Shown: positions 22,421 to 30,990 of the stretch, in pieces
How positions within the stretch are numbered: position 1 is the first letter of the stretch
How the letters are laid out: the number at the start of each line of letters is the position of its first letter
Source: Mogibacterium sp.
Lineage (GTDB): Bacteria > Bacillota > Clostridia > Peptostreptococcales > Anaerovoracaceae
DNA: 34,745 nucleotides
Direction of reading: 5' to 3'
Assembly: GCA_017510725.1 (NCBI GenBank)
Contig: JAFWMD010000064.1
Coordinates: forward strand, 1-34,745
Translations under genes and position numbers: made by a program
Notes under the pieces: generated by a model
Database searches by the model: none
Seen by the model: only the letters and a program-made list of their open reading frames with translations
What the model was told of the DNA's origin: nothing

Positions 22421-23005
22421 ATGATAGTAAACCTTATAGTCATCTTCATGGGAATAGTCCTCGTTAATAACTTCGTACTGTCCCAGTTCCTTGGAATCTG
22501 CTCATTCCTCGGAGTATCAAACAAAATGAGCTCATCCGTCGGTATGGGCGGCGCGGTAGTCTTCGTAATGGTTATCGCCGAACTCGTTACCTGGCCGGTA
22601 ATGCAGCTTCTCAACAAATTCGAGATCGGATATCTGCAGACTGTAGTATTCATTCTCGTAATCGCCGCACTCGTACAGTTCGTAGAGATGTTCATGAAGA
22701 AATACCTGCCAGCCCTCCAGAAGGCCCTCGGTATCTTCCTCCCGCTCATCACAACAAACTGCGCTATTCTCGGTGCGACTATCAATGCAATAAGTTATGG
22801 TTATTCCTACGTTGAGTCCGTAGTGTATGCTTTCGGAGCAGGTGTCGGCTACATGGTAGCCATGGTCCTCTTCGCCGGCATCCGTGAGGAGAAGCTCAAT
22901 AACATGGACGCTATCCCGACACCTTTCAAGGGCGTTGGAATCATCCTTGTTTCTGCTTCCATCATGGCACTTTCATTCATGGGCTTCACCGGGATGTTCC
23001 AGTAA
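22421..23005 (+). CDS. rnfA: Rnf complex subunit A (membrane subunit)
   Basis: The 194-residue membrane subunit is a homologue of RnfE and NqrE. Family features are VNNFVLSQFLGICSFLGVSN and FLPLITTNCAILGATINA, in which the cysteines of RnfA and RnfE jointly bind a [2Fe-2S] cluster inside the membrane. Six helices in antiparallel triplets are expected. AGGAAGGAGGA lies just before the ATG, 14 nt after rnfE. Confidence 0.96.
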   Translation: MIVNLIVIFMGIVLVNNFVLSQFLGICSFLGVSNKMSSSVGMGGAVVFVMVIAELVTWPVMQLLNKFEIGYLQTVVFILVIAALVQFVEMFMKKYLPALQKALGIFLPLITTNCAILGATINAISYGYSYVESVVYAFGAGVGYMVAMVLFAGIREEKLNNMDAIPTPFKGVGIILVSASIMALSFMGFTGMFQ

Positions 23006-23017
23006 GGAGGTAGAAAG

Positions 23018-23908
23018 ATGAGTGGAGTAATGACACCTGTACTGCTCGTTGCAGTAATCGGTCTCGTCTGTGCCGGCCTTCTGGTATTCGCATCCAAGGT
23101 ATTCCATGTAGCAGTAGACGAGAGAGTAACTCAGGTCAGAGAGGTGCTGCCTGGCGCTAACTGCGGCGGCTGCGGATTCGCAGGCTGCGATGACTATGCA
23201 GCAAACCTCGTTGCTGACGAAGCACTGCCTTGCACAAAGTGCTCCCCGGGCGGAGCTGCTGTTGCGGCACAGATCGCCGAAATTCTCGGAAGATCAGCCG
23301 GAGCTACAGAGCCTCAGGTGGCACAGGTAATGTGCAACGGCACATGCGAAGCATCCCGTACAGTACTCGAATGGCAGGGCATGCAGTCCTGCAAGGGAGC
23401 AAAGGGATGGTTCACATCACCGAACGCCTGCATGTTCGGATGTATCGGACTCGGCGATTGTGCAAATGCATGCCAGTTTGATGCAATCGGTGTTGTTGAC
23501 GGTGTTGCGAAGGTCAACAGAGAAAACTGCGTGGCTTGCGGCGCGTGCGTAGGCGTTTGCCCGCAGAAGATCATCAAGCTCGTACCAAAGAAGAATCAGG
23601 TACATGTTCTGTGCTCATCCACAGACAAGGGCGCTGTTGCACGCAAGAACTGCGACAATGCATGCATCGGCTGCATGAAGTGCACCACAGTCTGCAACTT
23701 TGACGCTATCCATGTTGAGGACTTCCTCGCAAGGATCGACGCCGACAAGTGCAAGAGCTGCGGACTCTGCGCAGCGATCTGCCCGACCGGCGCTCTGAAT
23801 AGCTTCAAGAAGCTGCCTAAGAAGGAAGCCGCTGAAAAGGCTGCTGCAGCAAAGAAGGCTAAGGCCGCTGCTGCAAAGGCAAAAGAGGCAGAAGCTGCCA
23901 AGGCGTAA
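23018..23908 (+). CDS. rnfB: Rnf complex subunit B (polyferredoxin, electron entry)
   Basis: The 296-residue subunit receives electrons from reduced ferredoxin. It has an N-terminal membrane anchor (PVLLVAVIGLVCAGLLVFAS), then a [4Fe-4S] motif NCGGCGFAGCDDYA with later partner cysteines, then ferredoxin-type clusters: CIGLGDCANACQ, CVACGACVGVCPQ, CIGCMKCTTVC and CKSCGLCAAICPTGA. This is a Clostridial-type RnfB with more ferredoxin modules than the ~190-residue proteobacterial form. The final ~35 residues are a Lys/Ala/Glu coiled tail. AAGGAGG precedes the ATG. It ends the operon and is followed by a strong terminator. Confidence 0.96.
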   Translation: MSGVMTPVLLVAVIGLVCAGLLVFASKVFHVAVDERVTQVREVLPGANCGGCGFAGCDDYAANLVADEALPCTKCSPGGAAVAAQIAEILGRSAGATEPQVAQVMCNGTCEASRTVLEWQGMQSCKGAKGWFTSPNACMFGCIGLGDCANACQFDAIGVVDGVAKVNRENCVACGACVGVCPQKIIKLVPKKNQVHVLCSSTDKGAVARKNCDNACIGCMKCTTVCNFDAIHVEDFLARIDADKCKSCGLCAAICPTGALNSFKKLPKKEAAEKAAAAKKAKAAAAKAKEAEAAKA

Positions 23909-23927
23909 AAACCTGATATTACAATTT

Positions 23928-23960
23928 AAGTCCCGGTCCACGGACCGGGACTTTTGTTTT
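23928..23960 (+). terminator. Rho-independent terminator of the rnf operon
   Basis: AAGTCCCGGTC pairs with GACCGGGACTT around a CACG loop, followed by TTGTTTT. This is an 11-bp perfect stem directly after rnfB. Confidence 0.9.
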
Positions 23961-24047
23961 AGCTATAAACTGTAGGATTGTTATGACAAGGGGCAGGAAC
24001 TGCTGTAAAATAATAAAAAACCGGTTGTGGAATCGAGGTGATCCGAA

Positions 24048-25634
24048 ATGAAAGGCCGCATCAGAAAAATCCTTTCCCTGATGATAATATGTTCACTGAC
24101 ATTTGTGTCGCTGGGGATTTCTGCATTCGCAGGACCAGTCAATGCTGCGTCAAAGCCTTCGCTTTCAAAGAAGACTGTGAGCCTGAAAAAAGGAAAGAAA
24201 ACAACAGTCAAGCTGAAGAACGCCAGGAAAAAGGTGGTCTGGAAGACCAGCAACAAAAAAATAGTAAAAATTGTAAAGACAAAGGGCAAATACCGCAGCA
24301 CAGTCACTATCAAGGGCCTGAAGAAGGGCACTGCATATGTCACAGCAAAGTACGGAAAAAAGAAATACAAATGCAAGGTAAAGGTCGGATATACAAAACC
24401 GGCACCGCAGCCTGTTCCGCAGCCGGAGCCAGAGGAGAACATAGAAACGCTGCCTTTGAGCGGATCATCTGAGAACCTGTCAGCTGCCTTTACCAGGATC
24501 CCTGCAGGAAACAGCTCTGATAATGAGGCATTCCGCAGTGCTGTAACGGATTTCTCTGTAGACCTGTTCAGCAGAGTATCCGCGGCCGAGACAGCAGCGG
24601 GCAATAACGGCAACATTCTTGTGTCACCGGATTCCGTTGAAACAGCGCTTGCCATGCTCGAGCTCGGTGCATCCGGAGATACTCTGGAAGAAATGAAGGC
24701 CGTGCTGGGCGGAGGAATGGACCATGATGACTTTTGCAGCTATATTGCCGGCATGAATGACAGACTCGAGGGCTCGGAAAACATTATCTTCCAGCAGGCC
24801 AATTCCATCTGGGCCAGAAAAGACGTGATGACGGTCTACGACAGCTTCCTCCAGCAGAATAAGGACTATTTCGATTCCGAATTCTACGTTGCACCGTTCA
24901 ACAATGAGACAGTAGCCGACATAAACAGCTGGGTCTACAACAATACTCGGAACATGATACGCGAGGTGATAAACGCGCTGTATGATGATGACAGGATGGT
25001 CCTGGTAAATACAACTGTGTTTGAGGGAAAATGGGCAGTGCCGTTCGAAAACGTTAAAGACGGAACATTCACCAATTCCGCAGGCAAAGCAGAAAAAGCC
25101 ACAATGCTTAACGAGCTCGGATCCTGCAATTACTTCAAGCTGAACGGAGCTAAATGCTTCGAACGAAGATATAAAGGCGGTGAGATATCGTTCGTCGGCA
25201 TACTTCCTCCTGAGGGCACTACGGTCGATGACTTTGTTCAGGGTATGAGCGGCAGCGACTTCAGGTCAGCATGGAAAAATATGAGCAGGAGCCCTGTCAG
25301 GCTTACCATGCCTGAGTTCAGCTATGATTACGGAACAGAGCTCGAAACCGTGCTGCAGGACATGGGCATGGAGAAGGCATTTTCTGATATGGCGGATTTC
25401 TCTGCAATGGGTGAACCTTCTGCCATGGTTGACAGGGTCATACATAAGACTCATATCGAACTTGACCGTAATGGTACAAAGGCCGCAGCTGCCACTGCTA
25501 TTGTTGCCAAAGAAAGCAGCGCCTTTATCGAGAACCCGATCGAGATCAGGATGGACAGACCGTTTGTCTATGCTTTGGTAGATACCGGAACAGGCATACC
25601 GCTGTTTATCGGCACCGTAAAAACACTTAATTAG
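24048..25634 (+). CDS. Secreted serpin-family protease inhibitor with N-terminal Ig-like domain
   Basis: The 528-residue protein has a signal peptide (LSLMIICSLTFVSLGISAFA, cut near residue 30), a Lys-rich bacterial Ig-like domain (about 36-113, KKTVSLKKGKKTTVKLKN), a Pro-rich linker, and a serpin domain (about 160-528). Serpin features are NILVSPDSVETALAMLELGA, NSIWARKDVMTVYDSFL, VNTTVFEGKWAVPFE, and the C-terminal DRPFVYALVDTGTGIPLFIG. The reactive-centre hinge is GTKAAAATAIVAKESSAFIE (about 475-494). Its small-residue hinge fits an inhibitory serpin that traps serine or cysteine proteases. The target is unknown; the clostripain-type protease in this window is a basic-specific candidate. 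GAGGTGATC precedes the ATG. Confidence 0.92.
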   Translation: MKGRIRKILSLMIICSLTFVSLGISAFAGPVNAASKPSLSKKTVSLKKGKKTTVKLKNARKKVVWKTSNKKIVKIVKTKGKYRSTVTIKGLKKGTAYVTAKYGKKKYKCKVKVGYTKPAPQPVPQPEPEENIETLPLSGSSENLSAAFTRIPAGNSSDNEAFRSAVTDFSVDLFSRVSAAETAAGNNGNILVSPDSVETALAMLELGASGDTLEEMKAVLGGGMDHDDFCSYIAGMNDRLEGSENIIFQQANSIWARKDVMTVYDSFLQQNKDYFDSEFYVAPFNNETVADINSWVYNNTRNMIREVINALYDDDRMVLVNTTVFEGKWAVPFENVKDGTFTNSAGKAEKATMLNELGSCNYFKLNGAKCFERRYKGGEISFVGILPPEGTTVDDFVQGMSGSDFRSAWKNMSRSPVRLTMPEFSYDYGTELETVLQDMGMEKAFSDMADFSAMGEPSAMVDRVIHKTHIELDRNGTKAAAATAIVAKESSAFIENPIEIRMDRPFVYALVDTGTGIPLFIGTVKTLN

Positions 25635-25640
25635 CATGCA

Positions 25641-25679
25641 AGCCCGGGTACCGGTAATAACCAAGGCCCGGGCTTTTTT
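25641..25679. terminator. Terminator after the serpin gene
   Basis: AGCCCGGG (25641-25648) pairs with CCCGGGCT (25666-25673), followed by TTTTTT on the plus strand. The converging DUF5688 gene ends just beyond. Confidence 0.85.
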
Positions 25680-25704
25680 CATGCTTTCAGAAGCACAGCC
25701 GGGT

Positions 25705-26649
25705 TCAGCAGACATTATCGCCGCAGGCTGGTATAACTCCTCCGTAACTGACCCGGTGCAGTTCACCTGCCTCACAGATGTACAGATCATTTGCAAGGAC
25801 CTCATTGTCCCTGACGACAGTACTGTTTGCAGAACGTACCAGGTCAGCCAGCTGCTGAGGGTCCTGATCTTCTGCGGCAATGAGTATGAGCTCATGAACG
25901 GATGAAGGAAGTACGTAGAAATCTCCGCCAAGCAGTTCATGGATACGGTCGATCATGCCTGGATAGAACAGGACTCCCGCGCCCCAGTAAAGCATTGAAT
26001 TGCTGAGCACAAAAGCCGGCCCTGCTCCTGCCGGCGCCCTGCCGGACTTTTGCTCAAGCAGGTTCACGCAATCACCGGGTTCACCTATGATCGATTCACC
26101 CAGATCATGCAATACCGGCGGGAATTGTTCTACTGTGTTCTTCAGAGCTATGTCAAAGAGCTTCTTTCTGCTCATGTTATATTCCTTCAGAAGATCCTTT
26201 GTTATGACAACGCCGTACTCGCCTTGTGCAACCTCAGCAATATACACGAAGCCGCCACCTAATTCATGGTAGGTAAGACCTTTGAGATAGTTCCTGTTTC
26301 TGCTCTTATTAAGCATCCTTACTCTCAGCCTGTCAGTATCTCCAAGCAGATTGACAGAGCTATCTGCAAGCACATTTGCCATATCCATGCTCTGGACTGC
26401 CGATTCTATGGCATTGTGAGAAAGATCTGCAATAGAAGCGCCGTCTTTATACGCCATGTAAAAATCTTCAATGTAGAATGTAGGGGCACATAACAGGCCT
26501 TCTTTTATGAAAAGGACTCCGTTCAGTTCACCGCGCTGAGCCTTGCTTACTTTCCGTTCTTCTATTGCCATGTCGGCCGGGCCTGTTTCACAAAGCATGT
26601 TACGGCACTGTGAAACGAACTCCTCCTTGAAACTCATCAGATCCAGCAT
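25705..26649 (-). CDS. DUF5688 family protein
   Basis: The 314-residue soluble protein matches the DUF5688 family, widespread in gut Clostridia and often present in several copies. Family-like segments are the start MLDLMSFKEEFVSQCRNML, GVVITKDLLKEYNMSRKKLF, the middle FVLSNSMLYWGAGVLFYPGM and FYVLPSSVHELILIAAEDQ, and the end VLANDLYICEAGEL. No catalytic residues or membrane segments are evident and the function is unknown. AAGGAG lies 11 nt before the ATG. It converges on the serpin gene. Confidence 0.75.
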   Translation of the reverse strand: MLDLMSFKEEFVSQCRNMLCETGPADMAIEERKVSKAQRGELNGVLFIKEGLLCAPTFYIEDFYMAYKDGASIADLSHNAIESAVQSMDMANVLADSSVNLLGDTDRLRVRMLNKSRNRNYLKGLTYHELGGGFVYIAEVAQGEYGVVITKDLLKEYNMSRKKLFDIALKNTVEQFPPVLHDLGESIIGEPGDCVNLLEQKSGRAPAGAGPAFVLSNSMLYWGAGVLFYPGMIDRIHELLGGDFYVLPSSVHELILIAAEDQDPQQLADLVRSANSTVVRDNEVLANDLYICEAGELHRVSYGGVIPACGDNVC

Positions 26650-26707
26650 TATAGTTAAACTCCTTTCTTGCGTTCCTGCATGTCAAAAGTATTTTGTTCG
26701 TAAGGTA

Positions 26708-26871
26708 GGCAGCCCCATACTCTGCAGAAGGGAAGGGGCTGCCATTTGGGGAAAGCCAACTATTATGAAAACAGTTGGGTTGTGGGCTCACATTAAGCCA
26801 AACCGGTGCCATGAGTCAAATTGCAGAAAAGAACAGGCTTTTGCCTGTGATACCAAGGGTTAAAGCCTGTT
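26708..26871 (+). promoter_or_regulatory. Hairpin-rich leader upstream of the BMP-family gene
   Basis: The 412-nt gap (26650-27061) has no gene but several hairpins: GGCAGCCCC/GGGGCTGCC (26708-26716 with 26735-26743) and CCAACT/AGTTGG (26756-26761 with 26773-26778). ACAGGC (26833-26838) can pair with GCCTGT at 26843-26848 or, as AACAGGCTTT, with AAAGCCTGTT at 26862-26871, followed by TT. These two folds exclude each other, as in attenuators or riboswitches. No known class is recognised. Confidence 0.35.
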
Positions 26872-27061
26872 TTCGAACATGCAGGGTGGGGTTTATGTTG
26901 AAAATAGTGCGAAAAATGTTGATAATAGTGCAGCAAAATCATTACGGACAAGGCTGTTGAAAAGCAGGAAGGACCATGGCAACTCTGCCGGCACGCTTGA
27001 AGAAAAAAGTCCTTGCTTGTAAAATATGAATCATAAAAGGCTAATAAAGGAGATCGTTGAA

Positions 27062-29098
27062 ATGATCGATGAATATATAAAGGCTTTAAAAGCCGGTGAA
27101 AAAGAATACAAGGCCAGGCTCGCAGAAGGAGAGTATCCATATTTGCCTGCGCTTGATGACGTATGCCCGGATAACGACACGCTGACACAGAGAAGTCTCG
27201 GGCTTATGGAGATTCCGGTCGATCTGATCGCCGGGACCAAGACCCGCGGCAGGCAGAATTCGTTTGCGCCGGGCTTCATGCCGCTGCTCGACAGCGACAC
27301 GGAATTCGCAGCTAAATGGAGCAATCTTTATCAGGCTCAGCTGAACGAAGGGTTCAACAGCCCGATCAAAGCCTATGAATACCTGCACAGATTCTATGTG
27401 CAGGAAGGCAACAAGCGTGTTTCAGTCAGCAGATTCCTTGAGATGCCGACCATAATGGCCGACGTGATAAGAGTCCTGCCTTCGGCAGAGGTGCTGGATG
27501 AAAATCCGGTATATTCAGAGTTTCTGGATTTCTACAGAGTAGCTCCTGTCTATGATATCGTCTGCGAGGAGCCGGGCGCTTACGCTGATATTGCAGAGGT
27601 CCTCGGCAGAAGCATCGATAAAGACGCAGAGCCGTGGCCTGACGAACTGGTGAGGGAGCTGAAGTCGGCATACTGGAGATTCTGCAAAGTGATCAATACA
27701 CTGCAGGGGAAGATACCGGACATGGCGCTGGGAGATGCATTCCTTGTATACCTGCGTATTTTCACAGGCGATGCGCTGACAAACCAGCCTGAAAGAGAAG
27801 TTGAAAAAAAGCTGAGGAGCATCCGCCAGGAACTTGTTATAGCTAAGAGTAAGGATAATGTTTCGCTGGTCGAGTCATCTGATGAGGCGGCCAACGCGGG
27901 AGGTCTGATAACAAAGGCAGAAAAGCTGGTTGCCGGACCGGATTCCCTGCTAAGCAAAGTGCTGCCTGCTGTTACTTACTCAAAAAAGAATCCGCTTAAA
28001 GCAGCTTTCATATATGACAAAAGGCCGGAGGAGTCAAACTGGCTTTCTGATCATGAACTCGGCCGGCACGAACTCGAGGAAACGTATGGCGGAATAGTAA
28101 AGACCGAAAGGTTCATAGCAGACGGAGAGGATTATGCTTCTTTCGATGATGCCACGGAGGCAGCAGTCGAATGGGGAGCTGATGTCGTATTCACGCCTTC
28201 CGTAAGGCAGATGGATGATGCCCTCCGTGTTGCTATCAAATATAAGAATATCAAGTTCCTGAACTGCTCTGTAAATCTGGCTCACCATGCAGTGCGCACA
28301 TATTACGCGAAGCTTTATGAAGCAAAGTTCCTTGCCGGGTTGGTAGCCGGAGCAGCTGCTGCTGCAGATGGATCTCACAGGATAGGATACTGTTCAGGCA
28401 TGCCTGTTTACGGTACCGTGGCCGGTATCAATGCTTTTGCGATCGGTGCTGCAATGGCCGATCCGAAAGTAAAGATCTGCCTCGACTGGTCCGCAAAACG
28501 TGACGCCAACTGGTGGTGGGATATGGTCAATGACGGCATTCATGTTGTATCGGCGGTCGATTCGCTTCACAACACAGACGGAAGCGCCGCATACGGAGTC
28601 TGTCGTGTTGAGAAATGTGAGCCGGGAATGGGCAATGACCTTTCCGGTGCATGCCTCATCACAAATCTTGCTGCCCCTGTCTACAGGTGGGGAAAGCTTT
28701 ACGAAATAATCATAAAGACGATCATTGAAGGCACTTACAGTTCCAGTGCTGTAGATAAAAAGGATCGTGCTACGAATTACTGGTGGGGCATGATCTCGGG
28801 TGTTGTAGACATCGAACTGTCAGACGCCATCTCGCCTTACACGAGAAAGCTGGTGCAGATACTCCGCCGCAATATCACCAGCGGAAACCTGAATCCGTTT
28901 GACGGTGAGCTCCGCAGCCAGGAAGGTATTGTAAGGCGCGTGGAAGATGCTCCTCTTACGAGCATGGAAGTTATCAAGATGGACTGGCTGAATGAGAACA
29001 TCATCGGTGAGATCCCTAAAATCGATACTCTGGTGGCAGAAGCAAAAGCCGCGGTCAAACTCAGCGGCGTGGAGAAGTCGAAGTCCGGAACAAAATAA
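27062..29098 (+). CDS. BMP-family ligand-binding protein fused to ParB-like N-terminal domain
   Basis: I choose the ATG at 27062 (AAAGGAG 9 nt upstream), giving 678 residues; an ATG at 27026 lacks a ribosome site. The N-terminal part (IPVDLIAGTKTRGRQNSFAP, then YVQEGNKRVSVSRF) resembles a ParB/sulfiredoxin-like fold. From about residue 310 a Bmp/PnrA-type domain follows (AAFIYDKRPEESNWLSDHE, AKFLAGLVAGAAAA, SGMPVYGTVAGINAFAIGAA, DANWWWDMVNDGIHVVSAVD), which in lipoproteins binds nucleosides for ABC import. There is no signal peptide or lipobox, so it should be cytosolic. A role as a nucleoside sensor is inference. The metallophosphoesterase gene follows by 19 nt. Confidence 0.78.
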   Translation: MIDEYIKALKAGEKEYKARLAEGEYPYLPALDDVCPDNDTLTQRSLGLMEIPVDLIAGTKTRGRQNSFAPGFMPLLDSDTEFAAKWSNLYQAQLNEGFNSPIKAYEYLHRFYVQEGNKRVSVSRFLEMPTIMADVIRVLPSAEVLDENPVYSEFLDFYRVAPVYDIVCEEPGAYADIAEVLGRSIDKDAEPWPDELVRELKSAYWRFCKVINTLQGKIPDMALGDAFLVYLRIFTGDALTNQPEREVEKKLRSIRQELVIAKSKDNVSLVESSDEAANAGGLITKAEKLVAGPDSLLSKVLPAVTYSKKNPLKAAFIYDKRPEESNWLSDHELGRHELEETYGGIVKTERFIADGEDYASFDDATEAAVEWGADVVFTPSVRQMDDALRVAIKYKNIKFLNCSVNLAHHAVRTYYAKLYEAKFLAGLVAGAAAAADGSHRIGYCSGMPVYGTVAGINAFAIGAAMADPKVKICLDWSAKRDANWWWDMVNDGIHVVSAVDSLHNTDGSAAYGVCRVEKCEPGMGNDLSGACLITNLAAPVYRWGKLYEIIIKTIIEGTYSSSAVDKKDRATNYWWGMISGVVDIELSDAISPYTRKLVQILRRNITSGNLNPFDGELRSQEGIVRRVEDAPLTSMEVIKMDWLNENIIGEIPKIDTLVAEAKAAVKLSGVEKSKSGTK

Positions 29099-29117
29099 GA
29101 AGCGGCAACCAGACAGA

Positions 29118-29816
29118 ATGAAAATACTGCTGATATCAGATTCTGAAGAAAGGTACCTTTGGGACAACTGGACGGAGGCGACCGCAGAAAGACTTGCGGA
29201 TGTCAGTCTTATATTGTCCGCTGGAGACCTTAAACACTCCTACCTGGAATTCCTGGTGACGATGCTGAATGTGCCGCTTGTATATGTAAGAGGCAATCAC
29301 GACGGAGGATACGATACGGATCCTCCGGAGGGCTGCGACGATGCTGACGGAAAAGTACTTGAAGTCGAGTGCGGAACGGGGTCATCGAAGCAGAAAATAC
29401 GGATACTGGGACTTGGCGGTTCGATGCGGTATAAAGACGATTCTTCCGACATGTATACCGAACGTGAGATGGAGGAGCGCGTCAGAAAAGTGGAGCGCGC
29501 CATCCGAAAGAGAAGGATTCTGGATGCGCTTTTACCGTCCGGCAGAAGCGCCGGTGATGGAAGCGCGTCAGGCAGGCCTGCTTTCGACATCCTGCTTACG
29601 CACGCGCCGTGCCGCGGTTACGGCGACATGGAAGACCTGCCTCACCGCGGCTTCGAGTGCTTCAATTATCTTCTCAATAAATACAGCCCGCAGCTGCATT
29701 GCTACGGGCATGTCCATCGTGAGTATGGTGAAATGAAGAGGAACATCAGACATCCTTCGGGTACGCTGCTCATAAACTGCAGCGGCTACCAGATCATCGA
29801 TTCCGAGACGCTTTGA
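29118..29816 (+). CDS. Calcineurin-like metallophosphoesterase
   Basis: The ATG at 29118 starts a 232-residue protein ([18 protein letters not shown]). Dinuclear-metal motifs are [32 protein letters not shown] and [11 protein letters not shown]. The first motif is D-x-E where most relatives have D-x-H, a change I associate with this Firmicute subfamily. [11 protein letters not shown] is also typical. It may cleave a phosphodiester or nucleotide; the substrate is unknown. It is co-directional with the BMP-family gene 19 nt upstream, a pairing that hints at nucleotide or nucleoside metabolism. Its last 23 nt overlap the end of smpB on the other strand. Confidence 0.85.
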   Translation: MKILLISDSEERYLWDNWTEATAERLADVSLILSAGDLKHSYLEFLVTMLNVPLVYVRGNHDGGYDTDPPEGCDDADGKVLEVECGTGSSKQKIRILGLGGSMRYKDDSSDMYTEREMEERVRKVERAIRKRRILDALLPSGRSAGDGSASGRPAFDILLTHAPCRGYGDMEDLPHRGFECFNYLLNKYSPQLHCYGHVHREYGEMKRNIRHPSGTLLINCSGYQIIDSETL

Positions 29817-30270
29817 TGGCTTTATCCATCTTTCGCTCGGCGTCGCGCTTTGCCTGGGCCTCGCGCTTGTCGTAATTCTTTTTACCTCGCGCCAGTCCGA
29901 GCTCCACTTTGCACCTGCCGTTTTCATCAAGATAAACAGACAGCGGTATCAGGGTCAGTCCCTGCTGCGTTTTGACGATGCCGTACAGTTTGTTTATCTC
30001 TTTTTTATGCATCAAAAGAGTGCGGACCCTGAGAGGATCTACGTTGTAGCGGTTGCCCTGCTCGTATGGAGCGATATGCATGCCGGTCACTACGAGTTCA
30101 CCCTTGCTGGTGATCTTGGCGTAACTCTCCTTGATGCTGCAGGAGCCTTTGCGTATCGATTTGATCTCAGTGCCGGTCAGCACGATGCCCGCCTCAAAGC
30201 GGTCTTCGATAATGTAATCGTGGAACGCTTTCTTGTTATTTGCGACTGTCTTGCGTGAACGTTTTGCCAA
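29794..30270 (-). CDS. smpB: SsrA-binding protein SmpB
   Basis: The 158-residue protein binds the tRNA-like end of tmRNA and brings it to stalled ribosomes for trans-translation. Family features are [67 protein letters not shown] and the basic tail ([20 protein letters not shown]). Length is standard. It overlaps the 3' end of the metallophosphoesterase gene by 23 nt, tail to tail. Its RNA partner ssrA starts at 34614 in this window. Confidence 0.97.
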   Translation of the reverse strand: MAKRSRKTVANNKKAFHDYIIEDRFEAGIVLTGTEIKSIRKGSCSIKESYAKITSKGELVVTGMHIAPYEQGNRYNVDPLRVRTLLMHKKEINKLYGIVKTQQGLTLIPLSVYLDENGRCKVELGLARGKKNYDKREAQAKRDAERKMDKAIKASRNR

Positions 30271-30288
30271 TTCTGTTCTCTTCTGCCT

Positions 30289-30951
30289 TTAAAACTTTTT
30301 TATCTTGTTGAACGGAAACAGTCTGACTACTACCTTTCCCCTGATGCTGTCCCTTTGAATGTTGCCGACCTCGTTGCGCCTAGAATCTACGCTGCCTGCA
30401 CGGTTGTCTCCCATACAGAAGTAGGATCCGTCAGGGACGGTGTAGGTTTCTCCTTCAGGCGGTATTTCGAACGCCGGAGTATAGCCGTCCTTCAGGTAGT
30501 CCTCGTGATAGGCTTCTCCGTTGATGTAGAGCTGATCATTTTTGATCATTATCTCATCGCCCGGAAGACCTATGACACGCTTGATGAGAAGCTTATCCTT
30601 GCCGGAATCTTCGTTCACCAGATTGCTCTGGAAAATGATTATGTCGCCGCGCTCCGGGTCATGGTTTTTATACGCCAGCCTGTACATGATCAAATAGTCA
30701 TTTTCATGGAAGGTATCCTCCATGGAGGTTTGCTTTACGATAGTAGGTCTGATGAAATAGAGTACCGCAGCCGCCAGGCAGACGGCAATGAGGATGTCTA
30801 TGATCAGGCTCTTAAAAAAGCTGCCTGCCTTCTGACCGGCTGTCGGCTTTTCTGCATGTTCACCCTGTGCAGCGCCGCTCCAGAAATCCTCACGGTCTTC
30901 TTCATTCATTCCTGTTTTCAGATTACTTGTCTTGTATCTGTCTGATCTCAT
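30289..30951 (-). CDS. lepB: Signal peptidase I
   Basis: The ATG at 30951, with AAAGGAAG just upstream, gives 220 residues; a TTG 13 codons earlier is less likely. A long charged N-terminus (~55 residues) precedes one membrane span (LIIDILIAVCLAAAVLYFIR). The catalytic Ser lies in QTSMEDTFHENDYL and the Lys in LLIKRVIGLPGDEI; the box FCMGDNRAGSVDSR follows. It removes signal peptides from exported proteins on the outer face of the membrane; the serpin here would be a client. smpB follows 18 nt downstream in the same direction. Confidence 0.95.
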   Translation of the reverse strand: MRSDRYKTSNLKTGMNEEDREDFWSGAAQGEHAEKPTAGQKAGSFFKSLIIDILIAVCLAAAVLYFIRPTIVKQTSMEDTFHENDYLIMYRLAYKNHDPERGDIIIFQSNLVNEDSGKDKLLIKRVIGLPGDEIMIKNDQLYINGEAYHEDYLKDGYTPAFEIPPEGETYTVPDGSYFCMGDNRAGSVDSRRNEVGNIQRDSIRGKVVVRLFPFNKIKKF

Positions 30952-30990
30952 GTCTTCTTCCTTTTTGTTTGTAATATTAGCCCGGGGCAA

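Noticed and set aside
30952-30990. Longer N-terminus for signal peptidase I (TTG start)
   Set aside because: The ATG at 30951 has a clear AAAGGAAG site, while the TTG at 30990 has none.
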